Shown: positions 1 to 7,572, counted from the stretch's first letter. The stretch is DNA of 64,000 nt from UBA2210 sp036825195 (GCA_036825195.1 DAISYQ010000005.1:1-64000), one strand, 5' to 3'. The notes: generated from the letters alone by a model not told the origin. Translations and numbers: made by a program.

Positions 1-1
1 A

Positions 2-760
2 CACTGGGATAAGGTCGGAATGGACCCCGAAACAAGGACCTTGAAGCGCGAGGGGATTCCCAGCGTTATGAATCCCCTCGACAAGCATGCCCTCGAGGCT
101 GCCCTCGCCCTTCGAGAGGCTCACGGCGGTGAAGTGGTTCTGCTGTCGATGGCACCGCCCTTTGCAAAAACGACCATTCGGGAAGGACTCGCTATGGGGG
201 CCGACAGGGCCGTTCTTTTATCCGACCGAGTCTTTGCCGGTTCCGACAGTTTGGCTACGGCCGAGATCCTGGCGGCCGGCTGCCGTCGGATAGGAGATTT
301 CGATCTTATCCTGTGCGGTAATCTGTCGATTGATGGTTCAACGGCACAGATCTGCTCCCAACTGGCTGAGATGCTGGGCCTTCCCAATGTAATGCATGTA
401 ATCGGCCTGGAACAATCTGACGGGGGTAAGCTGACGATCACTCAGAAGATAGAGAACGGCTATGTAAAGCTTGCCTCCGGATTACCGGTGGTGCTCTCGG
501 TTCGGAAAGAGCTGAACAAACCTCGGTATATCCCATTCACGGGTATATTGGCGGCAGAATCGAAGGAGATTACGATCCTGTCCAATGAAGATTTGTGTGT
601 GGGGCCGGAGTGTATCGGACTCGCAGGTTCTCCGACGAAGATGGCCGGTTTGGAGCTGCGCAAGTTTGAAAGAAAGAAAGAGAAACTGGAAGGTACAGTC
701 GATGATATAGTCAAAGCGCTGGTGGAGAGGATTTACCAGTGCGGCGTGATCGAGTGTTAG
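2..760 (+). CDS. etfB: Electron transfer flavoprotein, beta subunit (5' end cut by window edge)
   Basis: Small subunit of the ETF heterodimer, which passes electrons between acyl-CoA dehydrogenases and membrane or ferredoxin-linked acceptors and holds AMP or a second FAD. The reading frame is open to the left edge of the window, and an EtfB normally has about 20 more residues before 'DPETRTLKREG', so the first ATG at 20 is not the start. About 252 residues are visible. Family signatures include 'NPLDKHALEAAL' and the region 'GSTAQICSQLAEMLGLPNV'. It is followed 11 bp later by etfA, the usual order. Identification is firm; whether this ETF is of the bifurcating type cannot be decided from this fragment. 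Confidence 0.93.
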   Translation, partial: HWDKVGMDPETRTLKREGIPSVMNPLDKHALEAALALREAHGGEVVLLSMAPPFAKTTIREGLAMGADRAVLLSDRVFAGSDSLATAEILAAGCRRIGDFDLILCGNLSIDGSTAQICSQLAEMLGLPNVMHVIGLEQSDGGKLTITQKIENGYVKLASGLPVVLSVRKELNKPRYIPFTGILAAESKEITILSNEDLCVGPECIGLAGSPTKMAGLELRKFERKKEKLEGTVDDIVKALVERIYQCGVIEC

Positions 761-771
761 GAGTGGTGCCA

Positions 772-1776
772 ATGGATGAAAAGAGAAGCCGTGATGTGTG
801 GGTTTTCGCCGAGCAGCGTAATGGCGAGTTACATGATGTGAGTCTTGAACTGCTGGGTAAGGCCAGAGAACTGGCGGATGCCACGGGAAGCAACGTTGCG
901 GCGGTGCTGATGGGCTGTAACATTCTTGACCTTGCACAGGTTCTTGTCAACTATGGCGCCGATACGGTCTTTGTCGCCGACCATCCGAAGTTGGAACAGT
1001 ACCGACTTCTTCCCTATACGCACGTAATCGAGAGTCTGATCAGGGAGCATAACCCGGACATTGTATTGATGGGAGCGACCGCCATGGGAGTAGAGCTTGC
1101 ACCCCGCGTGGCGGCACGGATCAGAACGGGCCTTTCGGCCCATTGCATCGATCTCAGACTGGATGAAAACGGGAATTTGCTCCAGGTGGTGCCCGGATGG
1201 GGCGGAGGAGTTGTCGCAACCATCGCCTGCCCCGATCATCGTCCCCAGATGTCAACGGTAATGCCGGGAGCCATGAGAGCCTTACCAGAAGAGAAGCGTA
1301 AAGGACGGATAGAAAAACTGTCTGTTGATCTACCGGAATCGCATATGGGCCCCGAGATTCTCGGCGTTGAACAGATGGTGGCCGGAGAACAGCCTCTTGA
1401 AAAGGCCGATGTTGTCGTAGCCGGTGGATGGGGTGTCGGAAGCAAGGAAAACTGGTCGCTTCTGGAAGAACTGGCCCGCATGCTGGGAGGGGCGGTGGGT
1501 GCCACACGACCTCCGGTTGATGAAGGCTGGGCCCGTGAGGGACAGATGATAGGGCAGAGCGGAAAGACCATTCGTCCGACCCTGTACATAGGGGTAGGGA
1601 TCTCCGGGGTGATGCATCATGTTGTGGGCATGGATCAGTCGAAGCACATCATAAACATCAACACCAATCCTGCCGCCGACAGCTTCGAACTCTCCGACGT
1701 TATTGTTGTTGAGGATTTCATGAAAATCCTCCCTCCGCTGATAGAAGAGATCAAAGTCAGGATCGGGAAACAGTAA
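772..1776 (+). CDS. etfA: Electron transfer flavoprotein, alpha subunit
   Basis: Large, FAD-binding subunit of ETF, partner of the preceding beta subunit. The 334-residue protein has the N-terminal ETF fold followed by the conserved C-terminal FAD domain: 'GWGVGSKENW' opens it, then 'GATRPPVDEGW', 'GQSGKTIRPTLYIGVGISG' and 'ININTNPAADSFELSD'. The ATG at 772 is chosen over an in-frame GTG at 739 because AGGAG lies 8 nt before it and the GTG would overlap etfB. Together with the acyl-CoA dehydrogenase at 58.4 kb it points to fatty or aromatic acyl-CoA oxidation, although the two loci are far apart. Confidence 0.95.
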   Translation: MDEKRSRDVWVFAEQRNGELHDVSLELLGKARELADATGSNVAAVLMGCNILDLAQVLVNYGADTVFVADHPKLEQYRLLPYTHVIESLIREHNPDIVLMGATAMGVELAPRVAARIRTGLSAHCIDLRLDENGNLLQVVPGWGGGVVATIACPDHRPQMSTVMPGAMRALPEEKRKGRIEKLSVDLPESHMGPEILGVEQMVAGEQPLEKADVVVAGGWGVGSKENWSLLEELARMLGGAVGATRPPVDEGWAREGQMIGQSGKTIRPTLYIGVGISGVMHHVVGMDQSKHIININTNPAADSFELSDVIVVEDFMKILPPLIEEIKVRIGKQ

Positions 1777-1809
1777 CCAGGCGTTCAGAACCCCGAAAAC
1801 ACATTCGTC

Positions 1810-1940
1810 ATATCCGATGGGCATGAGTCCGCGCCTCTTTGCCTCCGGGAAACTCATCGAGGTGGCAGAGGCACACCCCTGTAATACGCGGAGCGTGGCT
1901 GGAAAGCCGCATTGACATCCCCTGCCGGTTCAGGTATACG
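1810..1940 (+). promoter_or_regulatory. Structured leader of mobA, candidate Moco-type riboswitch
   Basis: The 274 bp between etfA and mobA hold no gene but fold well by eye. The arms GCCTCT (1833-1838) and AGAGGC (1867-1872) enclose further pairing between CCTC and GAGG. A second hairpin pairs GTGGCT (1895-1900) with AGCCGC (1905-1910) across a GGAA tetraloop of the GNRA class. The element ends about 110 nt before the mobA start. A molybdenum-cofactor riboswitch is a reasonable reading because that class contains a GNRA loop and controls Moco genes, but the identity is inferred from position and structure. I could not match it to a covariance model. Confidence 0.42.
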
Positions 1941-2050
1941 CTTTTCCGATGAACCGTGCGTTCCCTTCCCCGAATGATCGCAAGCTCGGGGGTGGTACCG
2001 AAGCGATAATCGCGTATTTCAGTACATGCCGCACGTACAACAGGAAAGCA

Positions 2051-2650
2051 GTGAACCGGATGACAGGCATCATACTATCGGGTGGGAAGAACACCAGAAT
2101 GGGGGAAAACAAGTCATTTCTGTCAATACATGGCGAGCGGATTATTGACAGGACGATACGGATATTAAGTGATATTTTTCAGGAAATCATCCTGGTTACC
2201 AATGAACCTCTTGACTATCTTGACCTGGATGTCGTGATCGTAACGGATATTATTAAGGGAAAGGCCGCTCTGGGGGGCATCTATACGGGTCTTTTCCATG
2301 CGACCTCCGATCATGCCTTCGTATGCCCCTGCGACATGCCCTTCCTAAACGCCGATTTCATACGGTATATGAAAGAACGAATTAATGGGTACGATATTGC
2401 GGTCCCGGTACAGCCACAGGGATTTCAGCCGCTGCACGCGATTTATTCAAAGAAATGCATACCCCTGATGAAGAAACTCATTGATGACGACAGACTGAAG
2501 ATAACCGATCTTTACAGGAGTTCAAGAGTACTGAGTATCCAAGCCGATGTGATCTCAACCTTCGATCCCGAGAATAAGATGTTCTTCAATGTCAATTCCC
2601 CCGATGACCTCGAAAAGATTAACGCAACGGGTGGCACACAGACCGCTTAG
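2051..2650 (+). CDS. mobA: Molybdenum cofactor guanylyltransferase
   Basis: Transfers GMP from GTP to molybdopterin to make the bis-MGD cofactor of formate dehydrogenases and similar enzymes. The nucleotide-binding loop 'LSGGKNTRMGENKS' lies next to the N terminus and 'CPCDMPFL' carries the metal-binding Asp, as in MobA nucleotidyltransferases; the length (199 aa) fits the family. The GTG at 2051 has AGGA 5 nt upstream; an ATG at 2060 is the alternative, and the longer open frame back to 1949 is non-coding leader. It stands alone between etfA and the sigma-factor operon, with a structured leader upstream. Other nucleotidyltransferases of this fold (MobA-like, IspD-like) are less likely given the loop sequence. 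Confidence 0.85.
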   Translation: MNRMTGIILSGGKNTRMGENKSFLSIHGERIIDRTIRILSDIFQEIILVTNEPLDYLDLDVVIVTDIIKGKAALGGIYTGLFHATSDHAFVCPCDMPFLNADFIRYMKERINGYDIAVPVQPQGFQPLHAIYSKKCIPLMKKLIDDDRLKITDLYRSSRVLSIQADVISTFDPENKMFFNVNSPDDLEKINATGGTQTA

Positions 2651-2745
2651 ATACGACAACTGTTTGACCTGATCAACTTCCCCTATTGCCTTTCTATGAT
2701 ACTCCTTTGACTTTCGTAAAATAACGCGGGACGTGCATTAAATTG

Positions 2746-2769
2746 TAACCTTAATGGATATCATACGTT
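2746..2769 (+). promoter_or_regulatory. Predicted ECF-sigma promoter, site 1 (autoregulatory)
   Basis: TAACCT (2746-2751) and TACGTT (2764-2769) are separated by exactly 12 bp, preceded by TTG. The same hexamers with the same spacing recur at 4144 and 5540. The AACC-type -35 and CGTT-type -10 are typical of ECF sigma promoters. The site lies directly at the sigma gene, so it would make that gene autoregulated; transcription would start near 2775. Confidence 0.7.
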
Positions 2770-2780
2770 ATAATAACGAT

Positions 2781-3254
2781 ATGGATGAATGCGGCGCATT
2801 TTATAAGGCTCATAAAAACAAGCTGTTCTCGTATCTAATGCGATTGACGGGAGAGTACCATCTTTCGTGTGATATCCTGCAGGAGAGTTTTATCCGGTAC
2901 TGTCGGCGATACAAAGAAGAAGCCAACCTCTCTCTTCTGTACACGATAGCAAAAAATGAGTTTCTGGATTGTATGCGCAAGAGAAAGCGGGACACCCTGC
3001 TCGAAGAAAGTCAGCAGGATCAATCGGACAGCCAGGAGCATACGGTCATGGTTCGAGAGGAGTACCGTCGGGTGCTCCAGGCCATGCAGCAACTGAATGA
3101 AGAGGAACGAGATGTGCTTTCCCTTGCCCTGAACGGGGATCTGTCTTACCGTGAGATCGGGGAACTTACCGGGACGAGCGAAGGTAACGTTAAGGTGAAG
3201 GTGCACAGGGCGAGAGCCAAGTTGAAAAAAATCCTCCAGGGGGAAGAAGTATGA
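2781..3254 (+). CDS. ECF-subfamily RNA polymerase sigma-70 factor
   Basis: Short sigma factor with only regions 2 and 4. Region 2 spans roughly the first 70 residues ('YLMRLTG...ILQESFIRYCRRY' and 'AKNEFLDCMRKRKRD'). Region 4 is near the C terminus, with the helix-turn-helix 'LSYREIGELTGTSEGNVKVKVHRARAKLKK'. An ATG at 2754 would add nine residues but lies inside the predicted promoter, so the ATG at 2781 is preferred; the transcript would then be almost leaderless. The stop codon overlaps the next start in ATGA, so translation is coupled to the anti-sigma-like gene. The three matching promoter sites nearby suggest its regulon; the inducing signal is unknown. Confidence 0.9.
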   Translation: MDECGAFYKAHKNKLFSYLMRLTGEYHLSCDILQESFIRYCRRYKEEANLSLLYTIAKNEFLDCMRKRKRDTLLEESQQDQSDSQEHTVMVREEYRRVLQAMQQLNEEERDVLSLALNGDLSYREIGELTGTSEGNVKVKVHRARAKLKKILQGEEV

Positions 3255-3820
3255 ATGATCATTTAATCAGCATGTTTATTGATAACGAGCTTGATCTTGA
3301 CGATAAACTTGAATTTGTCGACAAGGTGCATGAAGATGTGTGCTTCAAAGATGAAACGATCGATCTTCTCCATCAGGAAAAAATACTCCGTTCCGATGTG
3401 GTAACTGCGTTCCCTGAAGTCGACATTCGGATGGCAAGAAAAATCCACTTCCCGTGGTTGCGTGATCTGGTGCGACCGGCTGCTCTCGTGGGATCGGCCG
3501 CCATAGCGATGCTGGTCGTGGTATTCCTTTTTATGTCTCCTCAGCAAGATATGGTACCCGGCGTTTCCCACAGATTTGTCATTTACAGGCCGGATGTGAC
3601 GCAGGTTGAGCTTACGGGAAGTTTTAACGAATGGCAGAAGATAACAATGGAGGAGGTCGGAAACAGCGGTTACTGGGAGAAGACGATCGATCTTCCCCCG
3701 GGAGAGCACCGATTTTCCTATATCATCGAGGGCAATCGGAAACTCACGGACCCGACGGTACGAATCAGGGAGAAAGACGATTTTGGCGGAGAGAATTCCG
3801 TCCTTGTGGTGAAGATATAA
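3251..3820 (+). CDS. Membrane anti-sigma-like protein with C-terminal AMPK-type glycan-binding domain
   Basis: Predicted regulator of the sigma factor encoded just upstream. The cytoplasmic N-terminal part (about 1-70) opens 'MNDHLISMFIDNELDLDDK', like anti-sigma domains that start with a helical 'D-E-L' segment, but lacks the HxxxCxxC zinc motif. One transmembrane helix lies at about 76-95. The periplasmic part (about 107-189) resembles the AMPK-beta/CBM48 glycan-binding fold: 'GSFNEW' at 123-128, 'GYWEKTIDLPPGEHRFSYIIEG', then 'REKDDFGGENSV'. Gene order, overlap and membrane topology support the anti-sigma role; binding of a glycan is only suggested by the fold. Confidence 0.75.
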   Translation: MNDHLISMFIDNELDLDDKLEFVDKVHEDVCFKDETIDLLHQEKILRSDVVTAFPEVDIRMARKIHFPWLRDLVRPAALVGSAAIAMLVVVFLFMSPQQDMVPGVSHRFVIYRPDVTQVELTGSFNEWQKITMEEVGNSGYWEKTIDLPPGEHRFSYIIEGNRKLTDPTVRIREKDDFGGENSVLVVKI

Positions 3821-4146
3821 TGAGGAGATACATTCCGCTGTTGCTTCTCGCACCGATGCTTCTCTTCGGATGTGCGAGCCATTTTTACACGATTAAGACG
3901 GGGGCTGTTCATGTGTACCTCAGGGCATCCGATGCCGACAATGTGTTCTTTGCCTCTTCTCTGGATGGATATGCCTTGCACGAATTGACGAAAAATGGAG
4001 ACGGATTGTGGGAAACCTCCATCCCCGCGCAATATGAATTCCGGTACTTCTATATCGTAGACGGGCAGGTATTTGTACCGCCCTGCCGGTTGCGGGAACG
4101 GGATGATTTCGGTTCGGAAAACTGTGTGTACTGTCCGGATTTGTAA
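3820..4146 (+). CDS. Small lipoprotein with an AMPK-CBM-like domain
   Basis: A 108-residue exported protein. A signal peptide ends in the lipobox LFGC with the lipidated Cys at 18. The rest resembles the extracytoplasmic domain of the preceding protein: strand pattern 'VHVYLRASDADNVFFASSLDGY', a 'GDGLWETSIP' segment and the ending 'RERDDFGSENC', nearly the same as 'REKDDFGGENS' in the anti-sigma-like protein. Duplication of a domain within the operon is the simple explanation. Its start overlaps the previous stop (TAATG), so the three genes form one translationally coupled operon. It may work as a periplasmic co-sensor or partner; no function is established. Confidence 0.7.
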   Translation: MRRYIPLLLLAPMLLFGCASHFYTIKTGAVHVYLRASDADNVFFASSLDGYALHELTKNGDGLWETSIPAQYEFRYFYIVDGQVFVPPCRLRERDDFGSENCVYCPDL

Positions 4147-4167
4147 CCTTTGGTGGCCGTATACGTT
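4144..4167 (+). promoter_or_regulatory. Predicted ECF-sigma promoter, site 2
   Basis: TAACCT (4144-4149), 12 bp, TACGTT (4162-4167), preceded by TTG and followed by the same T after the -35 as in the other two sites. It overlaps the stop codon of the lipoprotein gene and would start transcription near 4174, about 27 nt before the ATG of the repeat protein. Confidence 0.7.
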
Positions 4168-4200
4168 AGATACGCATAGTTTCAGAAAAAGGATGACGAT

Positions 4201-5424
4201 ATGAAAAAAATAGTAACAATAGTACTTGCCGTTGTGTTCTGTGCAGCCGTTGCCTCTGCCGATGAGATAGACGAATTGCTCGCCGGAACGGCAAACGAAC
4301 AGATACGGAACACCACGCGACAGATGGTACAGGCCGGGATCAACAGCGGTGATGCCATACAGTTGTTACAGGCCATGCTCAGCAACGGATTCGACCGCAA
4401 AACGGTGGAGAAGGCTCAGACCATACTGACGAACGCGGTCAGGCAGGGATTGCCCGCGGAACCGATCATGAACAAGGCGTACGAGGGTATGGCAAAGAAA
4501 GTACAGAGCGGTATGATCGTCCAGGCCATGGAGACCGTACACTCACGCTATGCTTTTGCCTACCAGCAGGCGGAAGTATTCACGAAAGATATGCGTCAGG
4601 TTCATTCGCTGGGAGATCTCATGGCGGACACGCAGTCAGCCGGAATGGGACAGGGCGATATGATGATCCTGAGCAGCAGACTACGGGAGCGGATCGATCA
4701 AAAGGACAAGGACCGGGCGTACGAACTGGCCGGTGAGACCTTCCGGACGGCACGGGATATGGCACGCCTCGGTACATCACCAACGTCGGTTGTCGATGTC
4801 CTGTCCCAGGCCCTCAAGCACCGCTATTCGGCGCGCGAGATGGAAACGTTGAGGAGCTCTTTTGTGCAGAATGCACGGCAGGGAGTGGCCGACACCCTTG
4901 CGAAAGACTACGCCGGAGAGATCGGCGGGGGTAAAAGCGCCCAGGGCCTCGGTTCACCGGAGTCGGGAGCATCGAGCGGAGGCGGCTCAACCGGCGGTAG
5001 CGGTGGTGCCGGTTCCGGAGGGTCAGGCGGTAGTAATGGTGGCTCAGGGGACTCTGGTAGCGGAAGCGGTGATTCAGGGAGTTCAGGTAGTAGCGGAGAC
5101 GGTTCCGGCGGATCAGGTGGTAGTGATGGTGGCTCAGGGGACTCTGGTAGCGGAAGCGGTGATTCAGGGAGTTCAGGTAGTAGCGGAGACGGTTCCGGCG
5201 GATCAGATGGTAGTGATGGTGGCTCAGGGGACTCTGGTAGCGGAAGCGGTGATTCGGGGAGTTCAGGTAGTAGCGGAGACGGTTCCGGCGGATCAGGGGG
5301 TAGTGACGGTGGCTCAGGAGACTCCGGCAGCGGAAGCGGTGATTCAGGGAGTTCAGGTAGTAGCGGAGACGGTTCCGGCGGATCAGGTGGTAGTGACGGC
5401 GGCTCCGGCGGCGGTAGACAGTAA
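4201..5424 (+). CDS. Secreted protein with Gly/Ser/Asp-rich tandem repeats
   Basis: A 407-residue exported protein of unknown function. The first 20 residues form a Sec signal peptide ending in 'VASA'. Residues about 21-250 are predicted to be mostly helical and polar, with no recognised domain. From about 250 to the end the chain is almost only Gly, Ser and Asp, including four near-identical 30-residue units, and ends in 'GGGRQ'. The tail is likely disordered or an extracellular spacer; Asp content could allow calcium binding, which is a guess. AAGGATGACG supplies the ribosome site. It has its own ECF-type promoter and a strong terminator, so it is a likely target of the upstream sigma factor. 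Confidence 0.8.
   Translation: MKKIVTIVLAVVFCAAVASADEIDELLAGTANEQIRNTTRQMVQAGINSGDAIQLLQAMLSNGFDRKTVEKAQTILTNAVRQGLPAEPIMNKAYEGMAKKVQSGMIVQAMETVHSRYAFAYQQAEVFTKDMRQVHSLGDLMADTQSAGMGQGDMMILSSRLRERIDQKDKDRAYELAGETFRTARDMARLGTSPTSVVDVLSQALKHRYSAREMETLRSSFVQNARQGVADTLAKDYAGEIGGGKSAQGLGSPESGASSGGGSTGGSGGAGSGGSGGSNGGSGDSGSGSGDSGSSGSSGDGSGGSGGSDGGSGDSGSGSGDSGSSGSSGDGSGGSDGSDGGSGDSGSGSGDSGSSGSSGDGSGGSGGSDGGSGDSGSGSGDSGSSGSSGDGSGGSGGSDGGSGGGRQ
5041..5400 (+). repeat. Four tandem 90-bp repeats inside the Gly/Ser/Asp tail
   Basis: Units start at 5041, 5131, 5221 and 5311, each 90 bp and encoding the same 30 residues ('GGSGDSGSGSGDSGSSGSSG' and ten more) with a few changes such as Gly to Asp. The copies are nearly identical at the DNA level, including synonymous positions, which suggests recent duplication and possible length variation between strains. 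Confidence 0.95.
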
Positions 5425-5457
5425 CCAGATCTTTATATTTCAATACACAGTTTCAAC

Positions 5458-5495
5458 CAGAGGCAGGATCGGTTTCGATCCTGCCTCTTTGTTTG
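5458..5495 (+). terminator. Intrinsic terminator after the repeat protein
   Basis: The arms GAGGCAGGATC (5460-5470) and GATCCTGCCTC (5477-5487) pair perfectly over a 6-nt loop and are followed by TTTGTTT. Confidence 0.9.
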
Positions 5496-5539
5496 AACTC
5501 GTAAAAAATTACACACGGAATAAAAATATATCACAGGTG

Positions 5540-5563
5540 TAACCTTTCCTTGCTCCATACGTT
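5540..5563 (+). promoter_or_regulatory. Predicted ECF-sigma promoter, site 3
   Basis: TAACCT (5540-5545), 12 bp, TACGTT (5558-5563), the third copy of the element with unchanged spacing. It lies 36 bp before the ATG of the small secreted protein and downstream of a terminator, so it should be that gene's own promoter. Confidence 0.72.
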
Positions 5564-5598
5564 TTACAATTAAATTGAAACGTAAAGGAGATGTAACA

Positions 5599-6060
5599 AT
5601 GAAACGTGTTTTGAAAAGCAGTGCGGTTGTTGTCATGGTATTGTTCCTGAGCGCCGGTCTTGCCTTTGCCGGAAGCGGGAATGGCGCGGTTAACGGAACA
5701 GGTGAAGGCGTTTGCAACGGAACAGGACCGATTCACGATGTCCTCGCCGGTGAGCCCTTTGATATTACTGGCGAAGTGGTCAGCCTGGCTGACGGTCAGG
5801 GGATGGTAATCGCAACGGAGATCGAGAATATCACCGTCTACGGAATAGGACCTGCCTGGTACTGGGATGCGGTGGGCGTTGACCGGCCTGCTGTAGGGGA
5901 GATAGTCCGGGTGATCGGATATATCGTCGATTATAACGGTGTGGAGCGATACATTGTCATGACCATATGGGTCGGAGAAACCGAAGTACAGCTTCGTGAT
6001 GCCGAGACGGGGCTCCCCCTCTGGCGGGGCGGTAAAGGTGCGACCCTCGCAACTAATTAA
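5599..6060 (+). CDS. Small secreted protein, putative ECF-regulon member
   Basis: A 153-residue exported protein of unknown function. The signal peptide (about 1-24) ends in 'LAFA'. The mature part starts with a Gly/Asn-rich stretch ('GSGNGAVNGTGEG'), followed by a beta-rich domain containing 'FDITGEVVSLADGQGMVIAT' and 'GPAWYWDAVGVDRPAVGE', reminiscent of OB-like or beta-barrel periplasmic domains. One Cys remains in the mature protein. The ATG at 5599 is preferred over a TTG at 5575 because AAAGGAG precedes it. It sits alone between two terminators with an ECF-type promoter. Confidence 0.8.
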   Translation: MKRVLKSSAVVVMVLFLSAGLAFAGSGNGAVNGTGEGVCNGTGPIHDVLAGEPFDITGEVVSLADGQGMVIATEIENITVYGIGPAWYWDAVGVDRPAVGEIVRVIGYIVDYNGVERYIVMTIWVGETEVQLRDAETGLPLWRGGKGATLATN

Positions 6061-6098
6061 CTCAATACCCTCATTGACGGAAGAAAGATACAAAGATT

Positions 6099-6141
6099 AG
6101 ACAGGGAACCGAGATCTATAGTTCGGTTCCCTGTCTTTTTT
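6099..6141 (+). terminator. Intrinsic terminator after the small secreted protein
   Basis: AGACAGGGAACCG (from 6099) pairs with CGGTTCCCTGTCT (to 6136) and is followed by a run of T. The T-run is on the plus strand; the hairpin may also help the convergent DUF401 gene. Confidence 0.88.
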
Positions 6142-6216
6142 TATCTGATCTGTTCTCTTGTTGACCTCTCTGCATTAGGTATGAGCGTATGCAAGATCGA
6201 TAAAATCGTACATCCA

Positions 6217-7515
6217 TCAAAAAAATCTGCTCATCACCCAATGTAGACCCAAAAAATAGATAACGCTTGTGACAAAGAGAGATATGCAGGGCAGGATGAG
6301 GTGTTTGTACACACGTCCAAAGGTGGTCCCGAAATATTGATTTGAAAGCAGAAAGCAGACGTGGAGTGGTGAGAGAAACATCCCGATGAGACCGTTGACG
6401 ATCGCAAGCATCACATAGGCCGGCATAAAGAAACCTTCACCCGTGGAATAAACGAGAGGAATGATAATGGGGAAGGTGCTCCCCACAAGGGCTATAGATA
6501 TCCCTGTAATCCCTCCCACGATAAAAGGGAGTATAACAGTAATAAGGACAAGGGGTACGGACAAGTCCGTGAACTCCCGGCTTATGGCTTCGACGGCATG
6601 ACTGTCCTGAAGCATTCCCTTGAATATTAATATGGCGATAACCATGTAAAACATCCGCATCAGGTGTGGACCTCTGACAATCTTGCGAATTGTATCTCCC
6701 TGCCATCCGGTTTGATGCCAGATGTAGAGTATTGCCAGAATAAGAGCGATAATGAGCCCCGTTTCCTTAGCGATCTGATAACCGGGAAAGAGGTAAGAAA
6801 TGAGTATACCGCCACCAAGACCGAGACATATCACCATAAGGATAGGAGTAAGTTCTTTTAGAAAAGGTCCCACGGGAGGTCTGGGATCTTCACTCTGTAC
6901 GATATGGTTAAGGTCGGATCCTTTTATGGAAAGAGAACCGGCGAAAAAGGCAATAATGGTAAAGGGCCACATGATCAAAATAAGAATCCCGAGATCAATA
7001 TCCGCCAGTGTCACGGCAAGGAGTATCCCCGGATAGAGAGGCCACCAGTATTCCCAGAGATGGCGGTACCAGTAGTTGATGAAACTGAGCTGATCCGGCC
7101 TGAGGCCGTTTCTGCTTTCCAGCTCTTTTACCATAGGTGCGGAGAATATGGCGCCTCCGGGCATGGGGAGAAGGCCGATAAGAGCGGGAAACATGGCAAG
7201 ATTCAGCCGGGGATTTTTTACGAGACCGCGGAAATTTTTCAGGAGTCGTTCCATATGTCCACCCAGCTCCATACTGCTGCTGAGGACGAGAATGAGCGTG
7301 ACGAGGAGGGCGAGTGAAAGGGTCTTGGGCATCACGATGGACCCGATGATTGACCGCGCCATTGCGCCAGGCGGCAATCCGAAGAACACACCGATGAGGA
7401 GGGCCCCCAGGAAGAAGGCGTTGCCCAGGGAGACGTTTTTTCTGATGGCCGCGAGTATGAGAACAAAGACGATCAGTATTCTCACCAGGGGGGAAATGTT
7501 AAGAATAATCGACAT
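6217..7515 (-). CDS. DUF401-family integral membrane permease
   Basis: A 432-residue polytopic membrane protein with about a dozen hydrophobic segments. It matches the DUF401 family, which is related to the GntP/CitM-type ion transporter fold: 'LLPMPGGAIFSAPMV' near residue 115-130, 'NYWYRHLWEYWWPLYPG', and the second half-repeat with 'GGITGISIALVGSTFPII' and 'SPLHVC'. The two internally related halves are typical of these transporters. The substrate is not known; an organic anion or dipeptide is conceivable. It is a single gene, converging with the ECF island and preceded by its own sigma-70 promoter. Confidence 0.85.
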   Translation of the reverse strand: MSIILNISPLVRILIVFVLILAAIRKNVSLGNAFFLGALLIGVFFGLPPGAMARSIIGSIVMPKTLSLALLVTLILVLSSSMELGGHMERLLKNFRGLVKNPRLNLAMFPALIGLLPMPGGAIFSAPMVKELESRNGLRPDQLSFINYWYRHLWEYWWPLYPGILLAVTLADIDLGILILIMWPFTIIAFFAGSLSIKGSDLNHIVQSEDPRPPVGPFLKELTPILMVICLGLGGGILISYLFPGYQIAKETGLIIALILAILYIWHQTGWQGDTIRKIVRGPHLMRMFYMVIAILIFKGMLQDSHAVEAISREFTDLSVPLVLITVILPFIVGGITGISIALVGSTFPIIIPLVYSTGEGFFMPAYVMLAIVNGLIGMFLSPLHVCFLLSNQYFGTTFGRVYKHLILPCISLFVTSVIYFLGLHWVMSRFF

Positions 7516-7572
7516 GCTGTTTCCGATTCCGATCAGTCAAATACCGGATAACTCAGGTACTGGAAGTGCAGT

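Noticed and set aside
5041..5400. CRISPR-like array
   Set aside because: The units are contiguous 90-bp in-frame coding repeats with no unique spacers.
4814..5443. A 209-codon open frame on the minus strand opposite the Gly/Ser/Asp tail
   Set aside because: It is a by-product of the repeat composition: the complementary strand of Gly/Ser/Asp codons gives Tyr/Arg/Leu/Asn codons without stops. It has no signal or family features.
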